A stretch of 53,021 nt of DNA from Candidatus Carbonibacillus altaicus (GTDB taxonomy: Bacteria > Bacillota > Bacilli > Thermicanales > DSM-22653). This document shows positions 17,007-24,659 of the stretch, in pieces. The notes below the pieces were generated by a model that worked only from the letters and a program-made list of their open reading frames with translations, did no database searches and was not told where the DNA came from. The stretch covers positions 1 to 53,021 of the forward strand of contig PEBX01000012.1 in the NCBI GenBank assembly GCA_003050645.1, written 5' to 3'. Numbering within the stretch: position 1 is the first letter of the stretch; each line of letters opens with the position of its first letter. The position numbers and the translations under genes are program-made.

Positions 17007-17066
17007 TGCGTCATATCATGTTCTGCTGCTTCACTTTGCTCATTGTGTCATATCTTGTTCTGCTGC
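17007..17066. repeat. Direct repeat in the lpdV-bkdAA spacer
   Basis: Two 23-base copies (17007-17029 and 17044-17066) match at 21 positions, with shared blocks GTCATATC and TGTTCTGCTGC. The copies are 37 bases apart start to start, in an otherwise featureless spacer. Confidence 0.8.
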
Positions 17067-17089
17067 ACAGTCTTATTCTTTCCTTTCCA

Positions 17090-18625
17090 TCATGCGCCGC
17101 TGTGCACTCCCGTGCCCTCGGCGATAAACGCCGCCTCTCCCAGGAGTTCAGAGAGCGTCGGATGCGGGTGAATGACGCGGGTGAGTTCCCACGGACTCAT
17201 CTCCATAAAACGCGCAAGCGATGCTTCACCGATGAGCTCTGTTGCTCTCACGCCGATGATGTGCACGCCGAGCACATCTTCGCTATCCCGGTCGTAGACA
17301 AGCTTTAAAAAGCCATCATGCTCACCTTCGATCAGCGCTTTACCGATGGCCCGATACGGCATCTTAGCCACGCCGACCGCGTACCCTGCCTGCCGTGCAT
17401 CTTGCTCGGTCCAACCCATGCTCGCGACTTCCGGATAGCTATAGGTCGCCTTTGGCACAAGCTTGGGATCAACGCGCTGTCCCCCTTTACCCGTCATGTG
17501 TAAGACAGCTTCGATGGCTTCCCGGGAAGCGAGATGGGCTAACATCAACCCGCCGATCACATCGCCCACCGCATAGATATGCGCCTCGTCGGTTTGATAC
17601 GTATCGTTTACGACAATCGCCCCGTCCTTCGTACGGATACGCGTATTTTCAAGGCCGATATCTTCAATATTCGGCACGCGCCCGACCGACACAATGAGCG
17701 CCTCTACCGTTAAAGTCGTCTCAAGAGGTCCGGACGCATCCGTGTGCGCAGAAGCGACCTCACGATCGGTACGCGCGCCTTCCTCACCGTGCCAATTTCG
17801 ATCGCTCGTGTTATAACGCCGCGGGCGAAGCACGACATCTACGCCGTGATCCGTGACATGCAGCCGCTCTCGGTCGAGTTCGTATCCCAGATAAAGACGA
17901 ATCCCTTTTTTCTTATACAATCTCATGAGTTCCCGGCTGATCTCTTCATCTTCGCCCGGTAAAAGTCGATCTGTCATTTCTACGACGGTCACCTCGACGC
18001 CCAAATCGTGAAAGAGAGAAGCCCATTCAACACCGATCACACCGCCGCCAAGGATAACCACACTTTTCGGAAGCGTCTCCATTTTCCAAAGGCTGTCACT
18101 GTCAAAAATGCGTCGGCCATCAGGTGTAAGACCCGGGAGCGATCTCGGTCTAGATCCGGTCGCCAACACGACGTGTGTACCGCTGATAAGCTCTCCCTCG
18201 CTCAATCCCGACGCCGCTTCCCGCGCTGGTATGACGCTAATCGTACCCGCTTGCGGTGCAAAGATGGAAGGACCTAGGAGTCGGCCGTGTCCGCTGTAGA
18301 CGTCGATGGCACCTTTTTTCATTAAAAACTGAATGCCTCTCTCCAGCGTTTCTATGACTTCATGGGCACGCTTTAACGCAACGTCCCAATGAAAACGGAC
18401 GCCCTCGCTTTCTACTCCAAAGTCCCGACCCCGGTGATGTTCCCGGTACATTTCGGCAGATTTTAAGAGGGATTTAGAAGGAATGCAGCCGCGATGGAGA
18501 CACGTCCCGCCCAAACCGTCGCGATCGACGATGGCCACTTTGAGTCCCAGCTTCTGGGCAAAAAGGGCGCCCACATACCCCGCCGGTCCACCGCCTAAAA
18601 AAACAATATCATATGTTTGACTCAT
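17090..18625 (-). CDS. lpdV: Dihydrolipoyl dehydrogenase (E3) of the branched-chain complex
   Basis: E3 reoxidises the E2 lipoyl group with FAD and passes electrons to NAD. The sequence shows FAD-binding LGGGPAGYVGA, the redox disulphide GGTCLHRGCIPSKS, NAD-binding VVILGGGVIGVEWAS, a second FAD motif IYAVGDVIGGLMLAH, and the catalytic HPHPTLSE near the C terminus. At 511 residues it is about 35-40 longer than usual. Most of the excess is a charged, low-complexity stretch between DVVLRPRRYN and TLTVEALIVSVGR in the NAD domain. It follows bcd by about 70 bases. Close likeness to B. subtilis BkdV supports the branched-chain role. Confidence 0.94.
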   Translation of the reverse strand: MSQTYDIVFLGGGPAGYVGALFAQKLGLKVAIVDRDGLGGTCLHRGCIPSKSLLKSAEMYREHHRGRDFGVESEGVRFHWDVALKRAHEVIETLERGIQFLMKKGAIDVYSGHGRLLGPSIFAPQAGTISVIPAREAASGLSEGELISGTHVVLATGSRPRSLPGLTPDGRRIFDSDSLWKMETLPKSVVILGGGVIGVEWASLFHDLGVEVTVVEMTDRLLPGEDEEISRELMRLYKKKGIRLYLGYELDRERLHVTDHGVDVVLRPRRYNTSDRNWHGEEGARTDREVASAHTDASGPLETTLTVEALIVSVGRVPNIEDIGLENTRIRTKDGAIVVNDTYQTDEAHIYAVGDVIGGLMLAHLASREAIEAVLHMTGKGGQRVDPKLVPKATYSYPEVASMGWTEQDARQAGYAVGVAKMPYRAIGKALIEGEHDGFLKLVYDRDSEDVLGVHIIGVRATELIGEASLARFMEMSPWELTRVIHPHPTLSELLGEAAFIAEGTGVHSGA

Positions 18626-18695
18626 CCCCGGTCACCCCCTTCCACGTTTAAAAGCCTAAAAGAAGACTTCAAGCCGAAGAAGGAAAAGGTAACCT

Positions 18696-19799
18696 TCACC
18701 CCCTTTTCCCGAGGTTTAACATATTTTTTTCCTGGGGCAAAAACGTCTTCCGAACACGACCGATGGTGCGAATGCGTTCTTCGGCCAGCCGATTGGCCGC
18801 CGCAGCATGCGATATATGTTCACGTTCGGCGATCTCCATGATGATAAGGACGTTATCGTAGATGCGCTCAACTTTCTTTAGGGCGCGCTCGCGATTATAC
18901 CCTTCTAATTCATCGGCGACGTTAATTACGCCCCCGGCATTGATCACGAAATCCGGTACATAAAGTATTCCTTTTTCATAGAGGATATCACCGTGACGAT
19001 CTTCTTGAAGCTGATTGTTGGCTGGTCCGGCGATCACCTTCACTTTGAGTCGGGAAAGAGTATCATCGTTTAAAATACCGCCCAGCGCATTGGGTGAAAA
19101 TATATCCGCATCTACATCATAAATCGCATCTCGCGCTACAGGTTTGGCACCGAACTCGCGGACAAATCGTTCCACATTGTCTTCATAGAGATCGGTGACA
19201 TAAAGCTCTGCCCCTTCCTCATGCAGGTGTCGCGCCAGATGATAGGCAACGGACCCGCATCCCTGCATGGCCACGCGCTTATCTTTAAGCGACGGAGAAC
19301 CGAACGCTTTCTGTGCTGCAGCCCGCATCCCCTGATACACACCGTAAGCCGTGACCGGGGAAGGATTACCGCTGGAACCAAAAGCCGGTGAGATACCCGT
19401 AACATAATTCGTTTCTTCATGAATCATGTCCATATCTTGCACGGTCGTCCCCACGTCTTCCGCCGTGATGTACCGACCGCCCAGGCTTTCCACACACCGG
19501 CCAAATGCACGGAACAGCGCTTCACTTTTATCTTTGCGCGGGTCACCGATGATGACCGCTTTTCCGCCGCCGAGGTTGAGCCCAGCCACTGCATTTTTGT
19601 ATGTCATCCCGCGTGAAAGACGAAGTACGTCAATGAGCGCTTCCTCTTCGCTGGCGTACGGCCACATGCGAAGTCCGCCGAGCGCCGGACCAAGTGTCGT
19701 ATCATGGATAGCAATGATCGCTTTCAGTCCTGCCGTTTTGTCCTGGCAAAAGACGACCTGTTCATGATCAAAGGAATGCATCGTTTCCAGTACCCGCAT
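18696..19799 (-). CDS. bcd: Leucine (branched-chain amino acid) dehydrogenase
   Basis: Bcd reversibly deaminates Leu, Val and Ile with NAD, giving keto acids for the Bkd complex. The 367-residue protein has the Glu/Leu/Phe/Val dehydrogenase glycine motif [13 protein letters not shown], the catalytic Lys in [20 protein letters not shown], Asp in ITAEDVGTT, and the NAD site [20 protein letters not shown] 19799 lies six bases after GAGGAGG; two upstream ATGs overlap the site. It opens the operon, behind a sigma-A promoter and a cre site. In B. subtilis ptb and buk flank this gene; neither is present here. Confidence 0.95.
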   Translation of the reverse strand: MRVLETMHSFDHEQVVFCQDKTAGLKAIIAIHDTTLGPALGGLRMWPYASEEEALIDVLRLSRGMTYKNAVAGLNLGGGKAVIIGDPRKDKSEALFRAFGRCVESLGGRYITAEDVGTTVQDMDMIHEETNYVTGISPAFGSSGNPSPVTAYGVYQGMRAAAQKAFGSPSLKDKRVAMQGCGSVAYHLARHLHEEGAELYVTDLYEDNVERFVREFGAKPVARDAIYDVDADIFSPNALGGILNDDTLSRLKVKVIAGPANNQLQEDRHGDILYEKGILYVPDFVINAGGVINVADELEGYNRERALKKVERIYDNVLIIMEIAEREHISHAAAANRLAEERIRTIGRVRKTFLPQEKNMLNLGKRG

Positions 19800-19889
19800 G
19801 TTCATCCTCCTCATATACCTCTTCCATTGTTACCCAAAAAAAAGAGAAAGTAAAGATAAAAAGCTGTCCATCCTTTTTTCATGAAGTTA

Positions 19890-19905
19890 TTGTAAGCGCT
19901 TTCTA
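19890..19905. promoter_or_regulatory. Catabolite-responsive element (cre) for CcpA
   Basis: TTGTAAGCGCTTTCTA matches the cre consensus WTGNAARCGNWWWCAW at 15 of 16 positions. It lies just downstream of the predicted bcd transcription start, where CcpA binding normally blocks transcription. Repression of branched-chain amino acid catabolism by good carbon sources is inferred. Confidence 0.8.
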
Positions 19906-19920
19906 AATGGATTCTCTTTT

Positions 19921-19949
19921 ATTTTCGTTGAAGGACACATTTTTGTCAA
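19921..19949 (-). promoter_or_regulatory. Sigma-A promoter of the bcd-bkd operon
   Basis: A perfect TTGACA (19949-19944) is followed after 17 bases by GAAAAT (19926-19921), a weak -10. No sigma-54 (-24/-12) element was seen, unlike the SigL-dependent B. subtilis bkd operon. Confidence 0.65.
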
Positions 19950-20140
19950 TACTTTTTAATCGTATCTATTAAAGTTCATCACTTAAAATTAATAGGAATA
20001 GTGAGTCTATTTTTCTATTAAAGTCATTCAGGATCATTCCGTATGTTCCTTGACAAAGTGCATGATGGTGCAAAGGATAAGACGTCCCATCATGCATCTT
20101 CACATGCACACACGTACGGAGTGCAAGCCGGTCCTATCTA

Positions 20141-20149
20141 TGCTATACT
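20141..20149 (+). promoter_or_regulatory. Extended -10 promoter of the small membrane gene
   Basis: TGC-TATACT forms an extended -10 about 30 bases before the gene's ATG. The best -35 candidate, GTGCAA at 20121-20126, matches only half of the consensus. Confidence 0.55.
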
Positions 20150-20177
20150 GAACATAACAAAAGGAAGGGATAGAGGC

Positions 20178-20624
20178 ATGACCCGATCAAACCAAGCACC
20201 GGTTAAGCAAGTCTCACCTGATGCAGCGCATCTTGATCCTGGCGATCAAACCAATCAAACTGAGCTTGCCACAAACCGGTCAACACTTTCTCCGTCTGAA
20301 CGGAATAAACTGATAAGGCAGCGCACCCTGGCCCTCATTTTTCTCGCTTTTTTCGGCCTACTGAGCGCCATCGGTTTGGACTGGCTGAAGGATAGCTTTT
20401 TCAGTGCACTCTCCGGCATTGGTTTTCGCTGGTGGAAAGTGCTCTTCGGGTTTATTTTTTTTATCACGGGGCTCGCTTTTCTCGCTGGTTTTAACTTTTA
20501 TCGTGATGTCAAACGCAGTTATACCCAGCCCAAATTTATTAAATGGTATCGCCGACGGCAAAAGGCCAAAAAAAATAAAGAGAAAAAGACTTCAACGCAC
20601 ACCCCAGGTGTCAAACGCTCTTAG
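20178..20624 (+). CDS. Hypothetical membrane protein with two membrane segments
   Basis: This 148-residue protein was not recognised. A polar N-terminal region of about 50 residues is followed by two hydrophobic segments (LALIFLAFFGLLSAIGL and LFGFIFFITGLAFLAGF). A very basic tail with RRRQKAKKNKEKK ends the protein, so both ends are probably cytoplasmic. ATG 20178 is chosen over the frame opening at 20043 because GGAAGGGATAGAGG precedes it and the promoter lies between the two. The 3' end overlaps the convergent MraY-like gene by 33 bases, and the stop codon sits in its own terminator loop. Confidence 0.7.
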   Translation: MTRSNQAPVKQVSPDAAHLDPGDQTNQTELATNRSTLSPSERNKLIRQRTLALIFLAFFGLLSAIGLDWLKDSFFSALSGIGFRWWKVLFGFIFFITGLAFLAGFNFYRDVKRSYTQPKFIKWYRRRQKAKKNKEKKTSTHTPGVKRS

Positions 20625-21605
20625 ACAGGGGTGTTTTTCAATCAAGCGACTTAATGAGTATTTTTCAGCATAAACGATGACCGGTAAAAGAATAACGATG
20701 AGCAAAATCTGGAAAAAAACTGGTGTCCAAGCGAGTGCGACATGGGTGAGCCAAAGCCCCATCAACAGAGCACCAGCATCTCCGATGATCAGCTTACGCC
20801 GGGCTTCAAAGAGGCTCATGACGAGTAAAAACACCCCAAAGGATGTCTCAGACATGATAGACGCTGCAGTCACTGTAGACGCTGTCGTGGGGCTAGATAA
20901 TATAGTCATGGGGCTAGATAATATTGATGAGATGGACGTCATTGACGCTATCGATGATATAGACATCATCTGCGCCCCTTTAACCGATGCCCCGATGCTA
21001 CCGCTCCCAAGCCCAACAAGCAGGGTGGCCGTGAGCAAAAGTAAACATCCTTTTACAGCGCGCAGCGGGCGTAGATCAAGCAGGTTGAAAACATGCGTGA
21101 GCACTCCAGCAAGAAACGCACCTTTAACGAGGTCTAAAACCATCCCCCACCCAGATTCTTGCCTGACGTTCTCAGCATGAACGAACGCAATGAGTGCTCC
21201 GATGAGAGGAAGCGTAAGGAGTTTCATGATGCCGCTCGTCACCTCACCTCTCTTCCATAAAGCCTGAAGATGACCGCGAATACTTTTCACCTGTCGGTTG
21301 CCGTAGACGTCATCATACCAGCCGATCAGAACGCCAACACTGATCAAGCCCTGTATTAAAAGTGTTCTGGTCTTGAAGAAATCAAAACTACCATGGGAGA
21401 GCATATCAAAAACGACATCGTGCAGCATATACGGGATGATAAATAAGATGTAGACCACACCGCCTCCCGTCGGAATGCGTTCATGTATCCAATTCGGAAC
21501 GAGCCATTGCTTGATGCATGCATATTTCCTATATAGCCTAAAAAGCAGCCCTGCCCAGAGCACACCGATTGCAAGACTGATTAAATGGCAGCCTGTAAGT
21601 TGCAT
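20592..21605 (-). CDS. MraY/WecA-like phospho-sugar transferase family membrane protein
   Basis: This polytopic membrane protein belongs to the family that moves phospho-sugars onto undecaprenyl phosphate. Family marks are the Asp pair in GWYDDVYGN, KSIRGHLQALWKRGEVTSG, NLLDLRPLRAVK, and IIGDAGALLMG. The C-terminal HHH region of true MraY is not seen, so it is probably not the cell-wall MraY. A low-complexity Ser/Met/Thr/Ile stretch of about 40 residues interrupts the middle and contains a 21-base DNA duplication. ATG 21605, twelve bases after AAGGAG, is the preferred start; the frame is open to 21695. It is the last gene of the SteA-GT2-MraY-like module. Confidence 0.8.
   Translation of the reverse strand: MQLTGCHLISLAIGVLWAGLLFRLYRKYACIKQWLVPNWIHERIPTGGGVVYILFIIPYMLHDVVFDMLSHGSFDFFKTRTLLIQGLISVGVLIGWYDDVYGNRQVKSIRGHLQALWKRGEVTSGIMKLLTLPLIGALIAFVHAENVRQESGWGMVLDLVKGAFLAGVLTHVFNLLDLRPLRAVKGCLLLLTATLLVGLGSGSIGASVKGAQMMSISSIASMTSISSILSSPMTILSSPTTASTVTAASIMSETSFGVFLLVMSLFEARRKLIIGDAGALLMGLWLTHVALAWTPVFFQILLIVILLPVIVYAEKYSLSRLIEKHPCLRAFDTWGVR
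20599..20638 (+). terminator. Terminator of the small membrane gene
   Basis: ACACCCC (20599-20605) pairs with GGGGTGT (20628-20634), with an inner TGTC/GACA helix, and TTTT follows. The hairpin overlaps the last codons of both convergent genes. Confidence 0.8.
20885..20925. repeat. 21-bp tandem duplication inside the MraY-like gene
   Basis: Two adjacent copies begin at 20885 and 20906 and share an identical 16-base block TGGGGCTAGATAATAT. They keep the frame (seven codons) and encode the repeated SSP motif of the low-complexity segment. Confidence 0.85.
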
Positions 21606-21704
21606 GCGTTTTTTAAACTCCTTACTCATTAAGCGTTGGTTTGAAATGGCTTGACATCTCAGGCGGCTTGACACATCCCTTGATAAAAGATGCATGCGCT
21701 TCGT

Positions 21705-22394
21705 TTACTTTGCATGCCGACCGCGCATTTTATATTCGGCATCCCAGCGAGCCAGAACACGCATGATATCGAGCCCTTGCCGGCCCCGATGCAGAAAACC
21801 GGAGAAATTTCGTCCGCGGCCAACATGTCGAATGGGCAGATCGACTTCTAGCGGATAGAGGCGCAAGCGGGCCAGTAAGAGGGTTAAATACACTTCAATA
21901 CCCCAGCCGACCGGAAAAGAACGTGTATATGGGAGAAGCCAGCGACGGAGGATGAGCCGTTGCCCGGAAAGCGGAGCTTTGAGCTTAAGACCCGTACGTT
22001 CATAAATGGCCTGTCGGCTCCATCGCTCCACGAGGCCCAGACCACCTTGTTCGCTGCGCGGCAAGACGCCGATGATGTATGGCAGCACGTCAGCGCTCAT
22101 ATCAAGGAATCTCCTGAGTTTAGGTGCTTCACCGGCTAGATCGGCATCAGTTAAGATCAATCGCTCATGGCTCGCCGCGACGATTCCCTGGGAGAGCGCA
22201 TAGCCTTTGCCGTGATTACGGGCAAGACGAACGGTGCGCACCCCTTTGGGCCAGTCGAGAGACGACGTCCGGTCGCGGCTCCCATCATCAACGATCACAA
22301 TTTCATCGAAAAAAGGGTTCTCGAGCAGGGCATCGACCGTTGCCTTGAGCGATTCGGCCATATTGTAACTGGGGATAATGATGCTCGTCTTCAT
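21705..22394 (-). CDS. Family 2 glycosyltransferase
   Basis: This 229-residue GT-A enzyme is predicted to transfer a sugar from a nucleotide or lipid donor at the cytoplasmic face. It opens with the family 2 start SIIIPSYNMAESLKATVDAL, followed by the nucleotide-binding IVIVDDGSRDRT, NHGKGYALSQG and the metal-binding LTDADLAG. No membrane segment is evident. ATG 22394 overlaps the stop of the SteA-like gene (ATGA), showing translational coupling; the longer frame to 22481 lies inside that gene. The acceptor is unknown, but the MraY-like partner suggests a lipid-linked sugar. Confidence 0.88.
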   Translation of the reverse strand: MKTSIIIPSYNMAESLKATVDALLENPFFDEIVIVDDGSRDRTSSLDWPKGVRTVRLARNHGKGYALSQGIVAASHERLILTDADLAGEAPKLRRFLDMSADVLPYIIGVLPRSEQGGLGLVERWSRQAIYERTGLKLKAPLSGQRLILRRWLLPYTRSFPVGWGIEVYLTLLLARLRLYPLEVDLPIRHVGRGRNFSGFLHRGRQGLDIMRVLARWDAEYKMRGRHAK

Positions 22395-23503
22395 ACCGTA
22401 TCCGTCCCTGTCCATGTTCCATCTGAGACGGACGGAACGTCGGGCGCTGTATGTCCCTTTTGTGCAAACCGCTTTTGCCAATCGGCAAAACCGGTTAAGT
22501 CATCAAAACGATGACCGTACATAAGCGTCAGTAAAACTGTACTAGAAAGACCTTTACGTCCTTTTTCCAGGGCATCGAGTAACGTATGATGCCGGCCGAT
22601 GACAAAAATCGTCTCTGCCTCGCTTTCAACCGCCATCCGGATGGCCACATCTTCACTCGTTCCGGGGACGCTGATCGTGTAAAACGGAAGGTTAAGCTTA
22701 AGCAGGCGTTCCCTCTCCGGTGCCCGTCCATCAGCATAGACATGGAGTAACCGTTCCAAAGAGAGCGTGAGCGCCCGATCACTCACGCTGTCAAAGTCCC
22801 CCACCACAAAGTGCGGTCTCAAACCGTACGTTAACAGGCTATCTGCCCCGCCATCGACACCGATGAACATCCAGTCTGAAAGATCATAGGCCTGATGCAG
22901 CGCTTGAAGATCGGCTTCACTCGTCGCCGAACGGATGAGGATGAGGACCGTTTTCCCCTTTAATTGTTCGGTAACTGCCGGCCATACATAGGGCGCACCC
23001 ATCGTTTCAACCTCTTGCTGCATAAATACGGCCGTATTGTAAGCTATGTCTCGAAATCGAGCCTGCCACGTTTCTTTTAAGCGGATCAGCTCTCTTTGCA
23101 GTGTGGGCGGTCGAACAGGACGGAGCACAGTCATAAGCATCTGGTCAGAAGCAGTAATATAAAGACGTCTTCTCCATAGGACAGCATGTCCGACCGGATA
23201 GTTCTTTAAAAATGTCAGAAGACGGCCCGCTCCGTCACCTGTTTCAAACAAAGGAATACCCGTCTCCATAAGATCATAGACGCCCGGTGCCGCATATTGG
23301 CCGCTGAGATAGGGGCGCAAGTTTACGATCGCCACCGGCAGTTTACGGGCAATTGAGGCCGCCATGAGCCGATCGAGATCGCTGTGTTGAAGGAACATAA
23401 GCTCACCCGGCTGAAACCGGTGAAGAAGGCGCTTAGTCAAAGGATGAAAACGATACCGTCCGCGCCAAAAAAAGGGCGCCTCGAAAAAGCCGTGTTGTTC
23501 CAA
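22391..23503 (-). CDS. SteA-like protein with thiamin-pyrophosphokinase-like domain
   Basis: This 370-residue protein resembles SteA, described in Actinobacteria as a cell-division-associated protein. The middle holds a domain like the catalytic domain of thiamin pyrophosphokinase, with GVDGGADSLLTYGLRPHFVVGDFDSVSD split here as GVDGGAD and VVGDFDSVSD. The N-terminal part is family-specific. SteA proteins usually end in a membrane segment; here the C terminus is only weakly hydrophobic (LSSTVLLTLMYG), so anchoring is unclear. The start is TTG 23503 behind GGGGCAGG. It is coupled to the GT2 gene and lies downstream of spo0A. True thiamine metabolism is unlikely. Confidence 0.78.
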   Translation of the reverse strand: MEQHGFFEAPFFWRGRYRFHPLTKRLLHRFQPGELMFLQHSDLDRLMAASIARKLPVAIVNLRPYLSGQYAAPGVYDLMETGIPLFETGDGAGRLLTFLKNYPVGHAVLWRRRLYITASDQMLMTVLRPVRPPTLQRELIRLKETWQARFRDIAYNTAVFMQQEVETMGAPYVWPAVTEQLKGKTVLILIRSATSEADLQALHQAYDLSDWMFIGVDGGADSLLTYGLRPHFVVGDFDSVSDRALTLSLERLLHVYADGRAPERERLLKLNLPFYTISVPGTSEDVAIRMAVESEAETIFVIGRHHTLLDALEKGRKGLSSTVLLTLMYGHRFDDLTGFADWQKRFAQKGHTAPDVPSVSDGTWTGTDTV

Positions 23504-23713
23504 AGCTTAACCTGCCCCTTTTTTATCATGGCTTTTTCTTTAGCGTCCCCATGGATATAGATTTTATACATCATGATACATCTTTTTTTCAGTTGCGTGG
23601 GCGTTTGTACGCATGAAAGACCGATCCAAGCACAACAATCGGTTCAACACAGCGCGACAACCGGTACGAAACGCAGCAAAAGATATGAAATAAAATCTGT
23701 CTCGAAGACACCT

Positions 23714-24556
23714 CTAGGAACGGAGCACCTTATCCTCAATACGCAGGCGATCGGCGAGCATGGCGATAAACTCACTGTTGGTCGGCTTGGCTTTGTACTG
23801 GCTCACCGTCGCTCCGAAATATTTCGCCAGTGTATCTAAATTCCCGCGCTGCCAGGCGACTTCTATGGCGTGGCGAATGGAGCGTTCTACGCGGGTCGGT
23901 AACGTGCCGTACATTTCGGCGATTTCAGGATAAAGTGCTTTGGTGATGGAACCGAGATAATCGATCCGGTGATACACTTTAGCAATCGCTTCCCGCAAGT
24001 ATATGTACCCTTTGATATGGGCCGGGACACCGATTTCATGCAAAAGAGCTGTGATTTTGGCTTCCAGCTGGGCATCGCCTGATTTGAAGTCACTTTTAGG
24101 TTTGGAAGGCTCCTCTCCTGGGTGCTCAAGGGAACCCAAAGCATCAACCGTTCTCTTATACGGTGCGTACTCTTCCCGAACATGCCCGGAATGCGCACAT
24201 ATTTCCCGAATACGGCGTGCGAGCATATCAAAATCGAGTGGTTTTAGCATAAAATAAGACGCTCCATAAAGGGCCGCGCGTTGTGTCGTCTCTTCCTGGC
24301 CAAAAGCCGAAAGGACGATCGTCTTCATGCCCGGTCGTGCTTCCAAATCGAGTGCTTCCAAAACGGCGATACCGTCGACCACGGGCATGATGATATCCAG
24401 GAGCAAAACGTCCGGTGTATGCTGTTTTAATAGCTGGATGGCCTCTTGCCCGTTGTGCGCGAAAGCCACGACGCTCATATCTTCCTGAGCATTTAAAAAT
24501 TGGCTGAGCTGTCTTACAAAATCACGATTGTCATCGGCGATCATCACTTCGATCAT
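23714..24556 (-). CDS. spo0A: Sporulation master regulator Spo0A
   Basis: Spo0A receives phosphate from the phosphorelay and switches the cell into sporulation, activating spoIIA, spoIIE and spoIIG and repressing abrB. The 280-residue protein has a receiver domain (acidic IADDN, phospho-acceptor Asp in [12 protein letters not shown], Thr/Ser switch in VLSAFG, Lys in MLKPLD), a variable linker, and the DNA-binding domain. The last includes the near-invariant [27 protein letters not shown] and [15 protein letters not shown] 24556 follows AGGAGGT by six bases. A sigma-H promoter overlapped by a 0A box lies upstream, as in B. subtilis. spoIVB is directly upstream. Confidence 0.98.
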   Translation of the reverse strand: MIEVMIADDNRDFVRQLSQFLNAQEDMSVVAFAHNGQEAIQLLKQHTPDVLLLDIIMPVVDGIAVLEALDLEARPGMKTIVLSAFGQEETTQRAALYGASYFMLKPLDFDMLARRIREICAHSGHVREEYAPYKRTVDALGSLEHPGEEPSKPKSDFKSGDAQLEAKITALLHEIGVPAHIKGYIYLREAIAKVYHRIDYLGSITKALYPEIAEMYGTLPTRVERSIRHAIEVAWQRGNLDTLAKYFGATVSQYKAKPTNSEFIAMLADRLRIEDKVLRS

Positions 24557-24620
24557 TGAGAGACCTCCTAAAATTTAGATCGTTTTGACCCGTTAGATTA
24601 AAATAATGACAGTACATCTT

Positions 24621-24647
24621 TTCGACAAGTGCCTAAGAATTCCTGCT
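24621..24647 (-). promoter_or_regulatory. Sigma-H promoter of spo0A with overlapping 0A box
   Basis: On the minus strand GCAGGAATT (24647-24639) fits the sigma-H -35 RnAGGAwWW. After 11 bases comes GTCGAAA (24627-24621), close to the -10 RnnGAAT. TGTCGAA (24628-24622) is also a perfect Spo0A box. Autoregulation is inferred. Confidence 0.75.
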
Positions 24648-24659
24648 GCAAAGTACTTT

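Larger units (their letters stand above)
19800..20177. other. Divergent control region between bcd and the small membrane gene
   Basis: No gene is supported in these 378 bases, which are distinctly AT-rich. Visible elements are the bcd promoter, the cre site and the extended -10 for the rightward gene, each listed separately. There is also a perfect 10-base inverted repeat TGCATGATGG (20059-20068) / CCATCATGCA (20087-20096) next to a TTGACA at 20050-20055. Confidence 0.6.
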
